From: Schizochytrium sp. CCTCC M209059
Lineage: Eukaryota; Sar; Bigyra; Thraustochytrida; Thraustochytriidae
Direction: 5' to 3'
DNA: 64,000 nt
Assembly (NCBI GenBank): GCA_000818945.1
Contig: KN805371.1
Coordinates: 1-64,000 of the forward strand
The notes under the pieces are model-generated. The model did not search any database and was not told where the DNA came from. It was given only the letters and a program-made list of their open reading frames with translations. Positions 30,807 through 42,681 of this stretch are shown here, piece after piece. The position numbers and the translations under genes were made by a program. The stretch's first letter is position 1. Each line of letters opens with the position of its first letter.

Positions 30807-33094
30807 TCATAGCTGTGGAAGTTTCTCGTGCATCATATGCTCGCTGGGACGAGCGTTGCCTGCGACCTCAAGAGTGTACACGACGTCGGCGCCACGCAAG
30901 CCTTGGATTGTCCCGTCACGATGAACAAAGACGTGCTGCACGCGGGGGTTCTTTTGCAATGCAAGAACGAGCGACCTGAGACCCGAAGCTGTGAGTTCAT
31001 TGTCACAGAGATTCAACGTCACAGTTGAGGCGATAAAGGGCGCTTGAACGAGCATACCAAGTCCATCTACGATAGCGTCGTCTCCAAGCGCATTGTCCGC
31101 AAGATCAAGGGTCACACTCGCGTCATTGGCAGCCTGGCAACGCGGCAAGAGCCCAGCGAGATGCTTGCAGACGCTGGCCACCGCCTTGCGGGCCGTCTGC
31201 GGGTCCACATATCGACTCGATCCAATGCGACAGCCTCGCAGGCAGAGATGATGACCATTATTCCGTCTCACCAGCAGCGCGGCCTCCACATAGGCGAGCA
31301 CACCGGCAAGCCGCGCTTCTTGGGCTCGCGTCGCCTCTGCCAGTTGGGCTTCAAGGTGCCGACATTGACGTTGGAGCGCAACGGTCTGCTTGGATTGCTG
31401 CTCAAAATTTGAATTGGTCGCTTCAGCGAGGGCAAGGTTCTCCTTGCGGAGCTGCTCAAGCTGGTCCAGCAGAGTCCGCTGCTCAAGCTCGGCCTTCATT
31501 CTGCGTTTGCCCTGAAGATTGCCTTCTTTGACCATGCGCTTATGCATCTGCTCGAGTTCAAGTTCTTTGCCCGAAAGTGCATGCTTGACCTGAGAAGCCT
31601 CGTCGATGGCTCCTCGCTGCTTGTCGACCGCTTTAAGCACGGTTCCTGACATTTCATGAAGCTGCAGCGTGAGAGCCGCCCTTTGTTTCTCGAGACCCGC
31701 AGCCAGAACGCGCGCCTCGTCGCGCGAGGCGTGCGCATCCGTCAGAGCCTTGTGGTGTTGCGCCTCGCGCGAATCAGCCCAGCGACGGATCTCCACGACC
31801 CGCGCCTGCAGCTCGAGTCGCTCGGCCTCAAAGTCAGCCATTTCGCGACGCGCTTCGTCGACACCGTCCTCGGCGGCGCGCACCTTGTCTTCGGCGGTTT
31901 GCACGCGTTCAAGCATTTCGTAATGTTTTTCGCGCCGAATACGCAGCTCTTCACGCTGAGCGGCAATCGTTTTGGCGGACTCCGTCTCTAGTTTGCGCAG
32001 TTTACGGCGTAGCAGAGTTTCTTCTTTCTCCCAGGAACTTCGCACCGTCAGAAGCTCGCGCCGTAAGCGGCTTGCTTCCGCCGCGGATGTCGTGGCATTT
32101 GCCTCCAAGTCTGCATTTGTGCTCACGAGTTTACGCACCTTTTCCTTGAGCGATCGAACTTCTTCGTCGAGGGCCTCGTTTTGCGTCTGGACCTTGTCCG
32201 AGTGGGCTTCCTGCTGTTGCAAGAGCTGAAGCAGCTGCGCGTTCTGCTGCGTAGATACTTCCATCGCGGCTTCCCGCCCCTTCTTCACCTCGACTTGGTG
32301 CGCGAGCTCTTGAATCTCCGCTTCAGCGGCTTCTTTCGCTGTGCGCAGTGTGTTGATCATTTTATCTTTGGCCACGGCGTCCACCTGCATTTGCTGCATC
32401 TCCGTCTCGAGCTGGTCGATATTTTCCCGAAGCGCAACGTTGCTTTTGTTCACAAGAGCCAATTGCTCTTCCTTGACAGTGAGTGCCTCGTCTCGTAGCG
32501 CAATTAGGTCATTCTCGGCAAAACTGCGTGCGCTCAAGCAAACATCTTCTGCCGAGCGTGATAAAGTTGCATTTCCTGTTCCCGTCGTGGACGCAACTGT
32601 CGTTCGTTTTCGAATTATCGTCTTGAGGCGAACCTCCTCAGCCTTCATTCGATCCACTGTGTCCTGCAGCTCGACGACGGTTGCGGCGCGGGCACGCGAC
32701 TCTCGCGTCTTTTCCTCGAGCGCCTCGCTGAGCATATCGAATTCCTCGTCACCGGCGACAACCTGCTCACGTGCATCTTTGAGTCTTGCGGACTTTTGTG
32801 AAGCGGCTACTCTGACTTCTTCAAGTTCACTCTCGCGTGCCTCGAGCATTTCCATGAGGTTAGCATTTTCGGCGCGTGTCTTAGTAACGATATCTTCTTT
32901 GGCTTGCAACTTTAGTTGCAGATTTTTAATGTGCTCGCGTAGACTTGCGACCTGCGCCTCGCGCGTTTCTTGAGCTTCTCGGAGCCTCCTTGCATCATGC
33001 GCTATAGCGGGTGCCGCCGCCGCTGCTGCTGCTGCTGCTGCTGCGGAAGGAATTGCCGGTTTGGGGCCGTCTCTTCGTGGTCCTGTAGTGGCAT

Positions 33095-33127
<33 letters not shown>

Positions 33128-33323
33128 GTGGCGGCGTAGTTGTCGCCATTGGGGGAGGACAACGACGTGGCGAAGAGCTTGCTTCGGGCTCTTTAGTCAC
33201 CTCCGTTTTCTTTTCTTCTTGTTCGTCATCGTCCTCGACCTTGTTGCCGCTGGCGTTAACGTCGCCGTCCTCGTCGCCGTCGGTTTTCTCAAGACCATCA
33301 TGGCGCCCATGAATGCCAGACAT
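30807..33323 (-). CDS. Long coiled-coil protein with C-terminal leucine-rich-repeat-like domain
   Basis: 838 residues from the ATG at 33321-33323 (one upstream GTG codon ignored). The N-terminal about 115 residues are acidic, then Pro/Thr-rich with a run of ten Thr and a run of Ala. From about 115 to 665 a nearly continuous heptad-patterned coiled coil is seen (for example LREHIKNLQLKLQAKED and MLERVQTAEDKVRAAEDGV). The C-terminal about 170 residues carry ribonuclease-inhibitor-type LRR signatures: VTLDLADNALGDDAI and VTLNLCDNELTASGLRSLV. This build resembles scaffold or axonemal coiled-coil proteins with a terminal LRR cap. I do not recognise an ortholog. Divergent from the C2/EF-hand gene with 389 bp between starts. 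Confidence 0.82.
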
Positions 33324-33712
33324 CACTTCGCCTTGCGAAGCGCTCGCTCATGCGCGCAAGCTTTGCCAAAGACGTCAAAGTTGCCGGCATCTCGAAGAAG
33401 CAGCTGCAGAAGCATGCAGCAGGAGCAGCGAAACGGTGTGTACCTCGTATCAACCTTGGTGTTGCTATCTGGTGAGTCTTGATAAGGCTTCTTCAACGGC
33501 TCTCCTAACTGATTTCGGGACGTATCAATACACTCCCTTTGATAGTACAAGAGAGGAACCCTCTCCGCCATAAAAAGAGGGGATAGCTAGCGCGACCCAG
33601 AACCGCCTCGCCGCCGGAGTCCGCGTGCGGTAACTCCGCCCGCCTCGGGGCTTGGCGTAGGCACAGAGCGAGCCCGGAGAGAAGGCAGCCCCGCGTACGG
33701 TGGAAACGAAAC
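33324..33712. promoter_or_regulatory. Divergent 389-bp intergenic region
   Basis: Contains both promoters of the coiled-coil/LRR gene (-) and the C2/EF-hand gene (+). A GC-rich block (33600-33680) with an imperfect dyad (CCGCCGGAGTCCGCGTGCGG) lies close to the + strand start. No TATA box was obvious. Confidence 0.5.
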
Positions 33713-36700
33713 ATGGACAGACCGCCGCCAAGACCCAGGGGTCCGCCGCCGAGAGCGGCGGCGGGCGCCCCTGGAGGCCAGACTAACGCAAGAGGACCGC
33801 CACGAGGACCTCCTGGTGCTGCGCCTCCCGGGCCACGTGCTCCCGGAGCAAGAGTTCCGCCTCGTGGTCCCCCTCCACGAGCCCTTGGTAAGTTGCATTC
33901 AATACATCCATGATCGTGAAGCGGCAAGAAAAACCATAAGGTGGTGATGATGATCATTGTACGCTGACCACGAGCTATTGCCTTTCATGCTGTTCCCTAC
34001 GCTACAGCACCTGATACTCCAAGCAAGCCACCTCCAGGAGTTCCACCTCCGAAGAGACCAAAACTTATGCCAGCGGGCGCCGCAAAAGGGACTCCTGGAT
34101 CGCCAATGGGCCCCATGTCTCCACAGTCGCCAGCAGAACCAAAGGAAGGTCGACCATTGCCGCCTGGACCTCGGCCCGCTATGCCTCGTGGGCCGCCCAT
34201 GCCTGCTGGAGCACCACCGATGCCGCGAGGCCCTCGAGGCCCTCAGTCTCCTGGTGGCGCAGGACCTCCTCTACCGCGCGGTCCGCGAGGGCCTGGGGGT
34301 CCACCTCTACCACGAGGACCACGAAGTCCTCCAGGTGGAGCAGGTGCACCCCCACTCCCCAGTGGTCCTCGTGGTCCTCCGGGTCTTGCAAGACCACCTC
34401 GTCCTACGCCTACCTCGGGTTCACCGCCTCTGCCGCAAGGGCCTCGAAGCCCACGCCCACCCGGGGGGGCTGCGGGCGCTATGTCATCTCCTACCGGAAG
34501 GCCTCCGCTGCCACAAGGACCTCGTAGTCCTCCAGGAGGAAGATCGCCGCCCATTCCGTCAGGTTCACCTCCTCGTCCGGCAGGGCAGCCACCTCGTCCA
34601 GCAGGTCAACCGCCTCGTCCTGCAGGTCTTCCGCCACGCCCGACTGGCCAGCCGCCACGGCCAGGGGGTCCGCCAATTCCAGGAGGCCAGCCTCCACGCC
34701 CAGCTGGACGTCCCACGGGACCACCTCGCCCTGCTGGACAACCACCTCGCCCTGCTGGACAACCACCTCGACCAGCTGGGCAACCTCCTCGCCCTGCTGG
34801 ACGTCCCGCGGCACCTTCAGGTAGGCCTCCCGCGCCAGGAAGCCGACCTGCAGCTCCTGCAGGCCGCCCTCCAGCTCCTGCAGGCCGCCCGCCGCCTCCA
34901 GCGGGAAGCCCGCCGCCTCCAGCAGGAAGCCCACCACCACCTCAAAGCCCGCCGCCACCGAATCTGGCATCAGCATCGTCATCATCATCATCATCACCTC
35001 CTGCAGGCAAACCTCCCCCGCCGGCAGGCACTCAAGCACCAGGTGCTCGTCCTCCTCAAGCCAGCAAAGTCCCAGGACCTCCTGCATCGCCTCCCCCACC
35101 TGCATCGCCACCGCCTCTGGAAGGCGCCAAGCCGATCATTCCACCGCCACCGGCTGAGATACCTCTTCCGCAAGCTGGGCAGCCGCAATACGAAGGAGAA
35201 TCACATGATGTCCAACAACACGCTATCCCGGCTGGTCAATTCGACGAACTTGATAGAGCTGAAGCTCTCGAACTTCCACCCGCACAGGATGCCGAAGACA
35301 ATCTTGAGCCGGTCGTGAAGGTTCTCCCAAAGCTCGTCCCGGGACAGCTCGTAGTCGAAGTTGTGGAGGCGTATGGACTTTCGAAAGATGAAGCCGCAGC
35401 AGCAATTACACAGACACGAATCGATCCATATCTCAAGTGCACTCTTGGAAAGCAAAAGAAGGCCCCGACGCACAAGGGTCGAGTCCTTAAAAACCAAGGA
35501 AAAGACGTTCCTTTCAACGAGAAGATGGTCTTTAATATGGTTGATCCAGAACCTTTCGCTTCAGAAGGCGATGTGACGCTGACTTTCAAAATTATGAACA
35601 GCAACGTACTTGCAGACACGACACTCGCCGAGACGGAAATTTCTGTATCTGGGCTTTTTGCAAATTTCCAGCATGAAGGCGAGTACCGGCTGTTTTACCG
35701 CAGACGAAAGTCAGACCCATTACAACCTGCAGGCGGGGTAAAATTGCGCATGCGTTTCTATCCTGCTCGCATGGGTTATCTACTTGTGCATTGCATGGAG
35801 GGCCGAAAGATGAAGAACATGGAGCTCATGGGCAAGCAGGATCCATACTGCAAATTTGAAATGTTGGACCAAAAGCCACAACGATCCAAGACGATCAAAA
35901 ATGGAGGCACGGACTGCTCCTTTGATGGAGAGGAACTGCGCCTTTGGGTGAAATCGAATACTTGGACAGAACAGCTGCGTTTCTCCTGCTTTGACGAAGA
36001 CATTGGATCGGACGATCTTATTGGGGCTCGAAACTTTAATTTGCTCGAATTCATGACGGATGCCTCGACAATAGAAGAATTCGACCAAGAAGGCATGGGA
36101 CGCATCCACGAGGAATGGTATGAGATTTTCCAAGGGAGAAACATGGACAAGCTCTCTGGGGAAGTCCGTCTACGCTTCCAATTCTACCCCGCAGGTACGC
36201 TAGTGATCCAGTCGATCGAGGCTCGTCATCTTGTCGGCAAGGACACCATGGGTCGGCAAGATCCTTACATTGTCTACATGATGAAGTCGGATTACGACAC
36301 ATCAAACTTCAAGATGCGAACGAAAACAGACACAGATGGTGGAACTGACCCAAGGTGGGACGAAACGTCCAAGATGGCCGTCGTGGACCATCACGAGCTC
36401 GTCATGGAGGTCTACGATGAGGACACGATTGGATCTGATGATCTTATCGGCAAAGCATCCTTCTCGCTCCTTCCACTCTTTCGAAAGGGTGTGCTTGATA
36501 CCTGGGTTACCTTGCGCAACAAGGATACTTGGGGCCGTGTTACCAAATGCGGTGAGGTGCATTTGCACCTCGAATTCATTGCGCCGCCGAGCGTGGCATA
36601 CCCGTTGCTGCAACCAGACATGGACACTTTTGACGACACAGAACGTGAGAACAGACTCCGCGACGAGTCTGATGAGCAGGCTGCTGTCGCGGAAGATTCT

Positions 36701-37612
36701 GGTTTTGGAAAAGGCGCATTTGTCAACGGGCGCCCGCCCGGTTCCACTGATGAGTTCACGGACGCGGACATCGAATCGGCCTTTCAATTCATCGATCTTA
36801 ATAAAAATGGTTTCATCGGCGCAGGGGAAATTCGACACATCCTCGTTTGCATGGGCGAGCTCATTACTGACGAAGAGGTGGACGAGATGGTTCGCATGGT
36901 CGACTCTGACGGCGACGGTCAGGTCTCCTTTGCGGAATTTCGCTTACTCATGCTGCACCCGGACCCCGCGAACTTCGACGCTTCGACCGTCAAAGATATT
37001 GTCGAGGCCGCACCTGGAACGGCAGCGCTGGGCCTCGATGGTAAGGATGTGGCAGCGCGCCAGGAGCAGGACGCAGCTACGAAGCGAGAGAAGATCAATT
37101 TGATGCGCCTCTTTTCTCAGGCGAATGAGGTCTCGATGCCAACGCTTCAGCGTGCCTTTGAGAAGTTTCGCCTTCTCGACCGCGGTGCCGGCTCCACTGG
37201 TTTTGTTGACTTCCCTACAATGTGCGATATCCTGCTCGTGGAACCTACTGGCGAGTACAAGAAGCTCTTCAAGCTCATGGACTACGAGGGTCAGGCTCGA
37301 GTGAACATGCGTGAAATTTTGCTTGGTCTCTGCAATTTCGCCAATGCCCCTCTTGAGACGCGCTGCAACTTTTGTTTCCTCATGTACGACGAAGATGGCA
37401 ATGGTTCTCTTGATCGAACGGAAATCACCGAGATTCTCAAGGCTAACCATCTCGTATCGGACCCCAAGGCTGTGCGCCGCAAGGTCGACACCGTTATGCA
37501 GCAAGCGGATCGCGACGGGTCTGGAACGGTCGACATTGACGAGTTCCTCATTCTCGCAAAAAAGTTTCCCAACTTGCTCTTCGCTGTGCAGCTTGACAGC
37601 ATGGCCGACTAG
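33713..37612 (+). CDS. Proline-rich protein with three C2 domains and four EF hands
   Basis: Two exons, 33713-33887 and 34008-37612, give 1259 residues. The 120-bp intron (GTAAGT...CAG) splits an Ala codon and joins PPRAL to PDTPSKPP in frame. Residues 1 to about 490 are Pro/Gly/Arg-rich with repeats such as RPAGQPP. C2 domain 1 is at about 503-620, C2-2 about 645-750 (GKQDPYCKF; FDEDIGSDDLIG), C2-3 about 785-895 (GRQDPYIVY; YDEDTIGSDDLIG). The acidic loops of C2-2 and C2-3 look Ca2+-competent. EF-hand pair 1 is at about 975-1045 (DLNKNGFIG, DSDGDGQVS), and pair 2 at about 1175-1245 (DEDGNGSLD, DRDGSGTVD); all four loops keep acidic positions 1, 3 and 5 or close equivalents. This looks like a Ca2+-regulated membrane adaptor whose Pro-rich tail may bind SH3/WW/profilin partners. 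Exact function unknown. Confidence 0.92.
33888..34007 (+). other. Spliceosomal intron (120 bp) of the C2/EF-hand gene
   Basis: GTAAGT at 33888-33893; acceptor CTACAG ending at 34007. Splicing joins two Pro-rich frames without a stop; the exon 1 frame would otherwise end shortly after with a TGA. Confidence 0.88.
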
Positions 37613-38175
37613 ATCATGTTCTGCTCGAATGAATGTTGATTTTATTGGCGTTATCTCGAAGCTCCTCTGAGCCGGGCTACTGGAGGAAAAGCTTGACGAG
37701 GACCATTTCGCCGACTCCATTTTGTCCTAAACAATCTTACTGCGCGGTGTGCAGGAACCTACGCTGTCGAAGTCTGCACAAGATGAGGCTGTTTAAGCCA
37801 GCTGTGCGCGACGCTATCAAATTAGACGAGACTCACGACGCCTTTTTCCTTTTTCCCTAGTCACAAAATATCGCTTCGAACAATGTGTGCAGTTTCACGT
37901 GTGCGTGCTTTGTTAGATAAAGTCAAGTGTTGCAGTCTGATTCCCCTCCCCTACCCATTCTTGGGCTTCCTTCCCAAGACACAAAATTAGTCCAGGACAT
38001 TTAAAAGAGACATTCTTTGCATAGGCCTATTCTTTTCTTTTTATTTGATACTGTGGCTGGGTATGTTTTTTTGGGTTGTTTGGCCTTCCATTTTCGTTTC
38101 AGACATATTATGATGCACGCATGCGCGCGTTGATAAACGATGCTCCCTCCATTCACCAGCTCGAAAACGGCGCAG
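37613..38175. other. Tail-to-tail spacer
   Basis: 563 bp between convergent genes; AT-richer than the flanks, with T runs near 38033-38072. No gene was recognised. Confidence 0.55.
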
Positions 38176-40080
38176 CTAGAGGCCATCTCGGCCGGACTCC
38201 CGCAAGATGCGATCAATTTGCTCGTCGCTAGCCAAAGGAAGCTGAACGAGCTGGTAAAGGAGGGCAGACACACCTCCGATGAGTGCTCCGACTGGATAAG
38301 TGTACGCAGCCTCCTGCTGCAGCGCAAGTGCGACTCGATACTGTGATTCCTCCTCGATTCGCAAGGTACCAAACATAAATCCGAAAAAGGTTCCCGAAAG
38401 CATGCTCGCCGCCGCGAGAAGAGCAACACGAGCTTGTGAGCTAACGACGGCGGATCGTCGCGTTCCTCGCCTCGTATCGAAAGTTGAGGCGATGTTCGCT
38501 CCCTGACCCCCACGCTCCGAGCATTTGTGCACCACCTCATCGGTAATTTCGGCGATTGAGAAAACGAGACAAAAGTTAAGCGATGCACCCAGCACCGTGT
38601 AAAAGAGAACCTTGGGCGCCTCGGGGAGCCAGTGGATGAAACGGCGATCAAGAAGGAAGCACGCAATTGCAGAGAGAAAAACCCAGACATCACAAATGAT
38701 GAGCAAGATCACATGCGCGCTGCACCAGCCGCGCTCCGGAATCTCAATTTTCACAAGATGCGCACTGATGAGGATGAACTGCATAAAAAAGAAAAACCCA
38801 TAGGCGATTCCAAAAAAGGTGGTTTCGGAAATTTCGACGAGAGAAATGGAGATAAAGTACGAAAGCACCATCCCCGAGAGTGCTCCGCCAACAAGCGCGA
38901 CGAGCAAAGATATTGCCCGAAAAGACTGCACCATTGGAAGCATTCGGAAAAGTACGAATGCAAAGACAATAATGACGAGAAAAGCCACGCCCAAGAGATA
39001 AATCCAAATATGAGAAAGCCCGGCAGAGCAACTTAATGGCTCGAGGGCCACTGCCGAGCACTCTCGAATATTTTCCACGGTCCCGACGACGCAGTGACCG
39101 GAGTCTCCGTCGCTGCCTCCAGAGCACCATGCGCAGTTGTAGACATCTTCAGTGCACACATTGCAAGCTGTTCGACGAGGACACTCGCGTTCGGCCAACT
39201 CGTTGGTCACGGCACAATTTGGCCCGTCAAAGTCTTGGCTGCAAAAAGTGCGCACTTGACGTTGCGTCTCCCCGGGACCTGCGCACTCAAAAGCCCAGCT
39301 GAGTAGCGCAAAGCGGGCAAAAGATTTTCCAGTTGCTGCGGTGAACCCAACGTGATACTCTCCTGTTATAGCACCAACCTGCGTCGAGATGAGATCCTTG
39401 TGAACGTATCGCCCGTCGGCGCTCTTGTGCGAAAGTGAGACTTTGAGAATGCCGTCGGAGGGCTCGTACGCGATGGTAATGAAGCGAGCGCGAAGGCGAT
39501 TCTCGAGAGTCTCATCGTAGAGAGCAAGATCTTCCCAGGGTGATGAGTACTTTTCCGCGAGTTCGGGCTCTTTGGCGCTTAGCTTTGCGCCAAAAAGCCC
39601 GCTATGGACCGAAATATGGGGCTTCGCTGGATCACCCATTTCTGCGCTTTGTGCAGTGTCAAATTCGACGGCAAGGCCTAATCCTAGGCCGTCGTAGCCG
39701 AGGCCAGCGTCGCTGTTTCCAATCGAGTACGGTCCGGCGGACTGCAAGACGAAGGCGAAGCCTTCTCCGCCCGTATTTTCGACTTCTGTGATGGTGAATC
39801 CGAATTGAGAGACGAAGCCATTATCGACGCGAACGGGCTTGTCAAACCATGCTGCGCCCACTTGATGCGTTTGCGCTTGCGTGAGCACAAGCTCGCCAAC
39901 CTCGCCAACAGCGTCGCCGTTGAGGTTGAGGTGCGGTCTGTTCTGGAAATTAGGAAAGCGAAAGTTTTCCATGCCAAGCGCTGCTCCCGCGGAGCTTGCG
40001 ATGGTCAGCAGGGTAAGAGCCCGTGCTACTTTGAAGGGACTTCGAGTCTGCGTTCGCGTGTGTTGTCGTGGCGGCACCAT
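38176..40080 (-). CDS. L-type lectin / PSI / seven-transmembrane protein
   Basis: 634 residues from an ATG in strong context (GGCGGCACC on the + strand side reads as CACCAT inverted). A cleavable signal peptide is likely (hydrophobic 20-36, Ala-rich). An L-type (legume/ERGIC53-like) lectin domain spans about 38-270, with GFVSQFGFTIT, GEGFAFVLQ and GLGLGLAVEFDT. A Cys-rich PSI-like module lies at about 280-350 (CPRRTACNVC, CAWCSGG, C-x-V-V). Seven hydrophobic segments follow: about 357-379, 388-410, 421-443, 453-477, 488-511, 540-563 and 583-605. A Ser/Arg-rich loop (about 520-540) sits between TM5 and TM6. Lectin plus PSI with a multi-span anchor is unlike the single-TM ERGIC-53/VIP36 cargo receptors; it could be a cell-surface glycan receptor. 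No GPCR signature such as DRY was seen. Confidence 0.88.
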   Translation of the reverse strand: MVPPRQHTRTQTRSPFKVARALTLLTIASSAGAALGMENFRFPNFQNRPHLNLNGDAVGEVGELVLTQAQTHQVGAAWFDKPVRVDNGFVSQFGFTITEVENTGGEGFAFVLQSAGPYSIGNSDAGLGYDGLGLGLAVEFDTAQSAEMGDPAKPHISVHSGLFGAKLSAKEPELAEKYSSPWEDLALYDETLENRLRARFITIAYEPSDGILKVSLSHKSADGRYVHKDLISTQVGAITGEYHVGFTAATGKSFARFALLSWAFECAGPGETQRQVRTFCSQDFDGPNCAVTNELAERECPRRTACNVCTEDVYNCAWCSGGSDGDSGHCVVGTVENIRECSAVALEPLSCSAGLSHIWIYLLGVAFLVIIVFAFVLFRMLPMVQSFRAISLLVALVGGALSGMVLSYFISISLVEISETTFFGIAYGFFFFMQFILISAHLVKIEIPERGWCSAHVILLIICDVWVFLSAIACFLLDRRFIHWLPEAPKVLFYTVLGASLNFCLVFSIAEITDEVVHKCSERGGQGANIASTFDTRRGTRRSAVVSSQARVALLAAASMLSGTFFGFMFGTLRIEEESQYRVALALQQEAAYTYPVGALIGGVSALLYQLVQLPLASDEQIDRILRESGRDGL

Positions 40081-40938
40081 CCTTGGTGGATCCCTTTGCC
40101 TTTCCTGTTACGAAGGGTTCGCTCGCCCCGTCTCAAGCCCGCCTTGCCCAGGGCCTGCTCGGCGTCCGTGCATGCACTGTCCTGCGTCTGCACGCCGGCC
40201 TGCGCAGCTTGGCTCCTGCGCGCGAAGCGTGCGTATTTCTTTTGTTGGGGTATTGTGCGTGCATGCCATCAGCAGAGCTGGCAATAAACTGAAGAGATCG
40301 AAAAGCCGCAAGCCACGTGGTTGCTAAGCTATCATATTTAGTTTGCAGATGACCGCGCACCACCGTCCATGGGCCGCCAAGGATGAGAGCCGCGATCTGG
40401 CACAGGAAGGGAGAAGCAAAGTGGTTGCGTTCCTATTTGAGGAAAGCTCGCATCGATACTTCCGGGGAAAGTGGGGAACGAAGATGAACTTAATTTAGCA
40501 TACTTTTACGTTGCGAAGCGAGCGTTATCAAGAAAGAAACCAAGTGAGCGCGAGATGTAGAGATCCTTACACGTATTCTATGACAATGGCGGTGACCTCA
40601 AAAATACCCTTCAGTGACCGCATTCCCAATTAGGCAAGCAGGAATCTTCTCAAAGAGATTCGCGAGAGAGGACAGAAACACGGTCAGTCATGGCTTGCTT
40701 CTTCATCGATGCCATTCCTAACACAAATCGTGGCGAGGACCCTCGAGGACGTTCGCGTTGCCAGGGGACTTTCCAAACGAAGGCAAGAAAAGGAAAACCT
40801 CTTTTAATTTTGTATACCAGAACCACGCAGGCGCACTGGAGTCCTCATTCCGAGCGCCCCCGAGCGCCGAAAGGGAGAGAAGAAAGGGACCCGGACAAAG
40901 CAAGGACGTACCCAGGGGTCTTTGTTTCTCGACTTTCT
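40081..40938. other. Spacer upstream of the lectin gene
   Basis: 858 bp holding the lectin promoter (minus strand) and the 3' end of the proteasome gene. Frames inside (up to 160 codons on the + strand) overlap the antisense of the lectin gene or are low complexity; none is convincing. Confidence 0.5.
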
Positions 40939-42198
40939 TTACGCCTCGAGCATCTCGACATCGGTCGTGACAGTGGCAAAGGTCTCGATGTCGGTAGATA
41001 CAACCTTGGTCGTGCCGGGCGGGAAGTGGCCAAAGGTAGCTGGTTTGTTGATGGAGGCGCGCAGGGGACCCTGGTCGTTGGGCGTGATGAAGTTGCGCTT
41101 CATGTCAACCTTGTCCTTGGTGATAATGCAGACATCGACATTGCTACCGGAGCCGAGATCGTTGAAGATACCGGCCTTGATGGCCTCGGCAACGAGATCG
41201 ATGGCCTCCTGCTCGGTCAAATTATCCTTGTAGCTAGTCTCGAAGACGGACATGGCTGCGAGCGAGCCGGAGCCCATTGTCACATATGGGAGCTTGTCCG
41301 TGGAGCCGTGCGGGTAGACAGTGCTGTTTAATAAAAATAACACAGGTTCCAAAGAAGAAAAGAAAAGAACAGATCGATCGATCGATTGATCCCATGAACA
41401 ATGGGAGAGAAGAGGAGACAATGAGCAGTCAGTTAGCACAGCACGCGGTGCAAATTCACTTGTCAAGACGGTTTCGAACCATCTATGGATGGTAAACTTA
41501 CTAGAGATGCGGGCCAGTGGCGTCAACGCCACCAAGAACGAGGGCCGCCGAAACGTGACCCTGATAGTTGAAGAGGTGCCGCTTGAGCATCGTCATGGCG
41601 GTCACGACGCGCGACGACTTTGCGGTGTTCAGGCGGAGCAGTTCCAGCTGGGAGCTAATCTGGCCAGTCTGTGCGATTAGAAACAGAAGGGGAAAAAGAA
41701 AAGAAAGAAGAGAAGACGAGAAATTAGGAGGAAGCGCGAGACGTCACAAAAATGTGCGCGAAAAACCGAGAGTTAGTCATCGAATAAGGAATGGAACTGA
41801 CGCACGATCGTACGCAGGCTGCGAAAGATTCTGATGCCACGCAGGGCATCGTTCGTATTCCGTTACGGCTCCTGGAGGATCGAGGTCAAACTTACGGTCA
41901 TCTCGGTGTCTGCGGCCGTACCTGCGCCACAGCAATAGATGTTTGGCGCAATGTAGTGGATCTTCTCACAGTTCTTGTCGACAATGACATTGCCAGTAGC
42001 GCGCGTATCAGCGGCCAAGGCGACGCCGCCATCAAAGACGACGCCTACAATGGTGGTACCGGTCTTCCAGGCCTTGGGCATGGTGCCCTTGATGCCGCTG
42101 TCGCTGTTCATGAAGGAGACATTCCGCTTGAAGTTCTCAAAGTTGAAGCCGCCGTCCACGTGCGGGAACGACTTGTCGGCACGGTTTTCCTCCACCAT
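40939..42198 (-). CDS. PSMB7: 20S proteasome subunit beta type-7 (beta2, trypsin-like)
   Basis: Three exons on the minus strand: 42198-41896, 41668-41502 and 41323-40939, 855 nt, 284 residues (human PSMB7 is 277). Beta2 gives trypsin-like cleavage in the 20S core. The 47-residue propeptide ends KTG before the catalytic Thr48 (KTG|TTIVGVVF). Asp64 (position 17 of the mature chain) and Lys79 (Lys33-equivalent, one residue shorter in the loop) are present. IHYIAPNIYCCGAGTAADT, SRVVTAMTMLKRHLFNYQG, ATGPHLYTVYPHGSTDKLPY and AGIFNDLGSGSNVDVCI match beta2 closely. Both introns begin GTAAGT; the second splits a Tyr codon. The C-terminal arm, which in the family wraps beta3, is present. Confidence 0.96.
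41324..41501 (-). other. PSMB7 intron 2 (178 bp)
   Basis: On the coding strand it begins GTAAGTTTACC and ends AAACAG. It splits a TAC codon (TA|C), restoring PHLYTVYPHG. Confidence 0.93.
41669..41895 (-). other. PSMB7 intron 1 (227 bp)
   Basis: On the coding strand it begins GTAAGTTTGACC and ends CGCACAG, phase 0 between the codons for Thr101 and Thr102. Confidence 0.93.
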
Positions 42199-42581
42199 CG
42201 TGTTTGTCGCTTTGCTCGCTCTCGCTTTCTCGCTCCGCGTGCAAACTGAAGAAAGAAGAAGAAGCTTCGCTCCCCGCGATGAACGCGAAGCCCTCTTGCG
42301 TCACGTAGCGTATGCGCGAAGAGGATGCGAGCGAGCGGGCGAGGAAAGGGGGGGCGGCTGGAAGGCACGCGGGGGGCGTGCGCGTGCGAACGGACGGCCG
42401 GCGCGGGCGGGCTTGCTTGCTTGCTTGCGCGGCGTGGCGTGGCTCGGTCGATTGGGTTTGATCTTCGCCACAACGGCGAAACGGCGGTGAACCTTCGCAC
42501 CGTAACCGACTGTAACCACCACGAAAAAGGTAACGCTGTTCTTTACGTGTTCTTGTTCTTTGCTTGTTCTATTATTCACTG

Positions 42582-42612
<31 letters not shown>

Positions 42613-42643
42613 CATTCGTGCTAGCTCCAGGTACACGAGGAAG

Positions 42644-42681
<38 letters not shown>

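Noticed and set aside
33957..35318. 453-codon frame on the + strand over the Pro-rich exon
   Set aside because: A frame shadow of the repeated CCT/CCA codons; His/Leu/Arg-rich low complexity.
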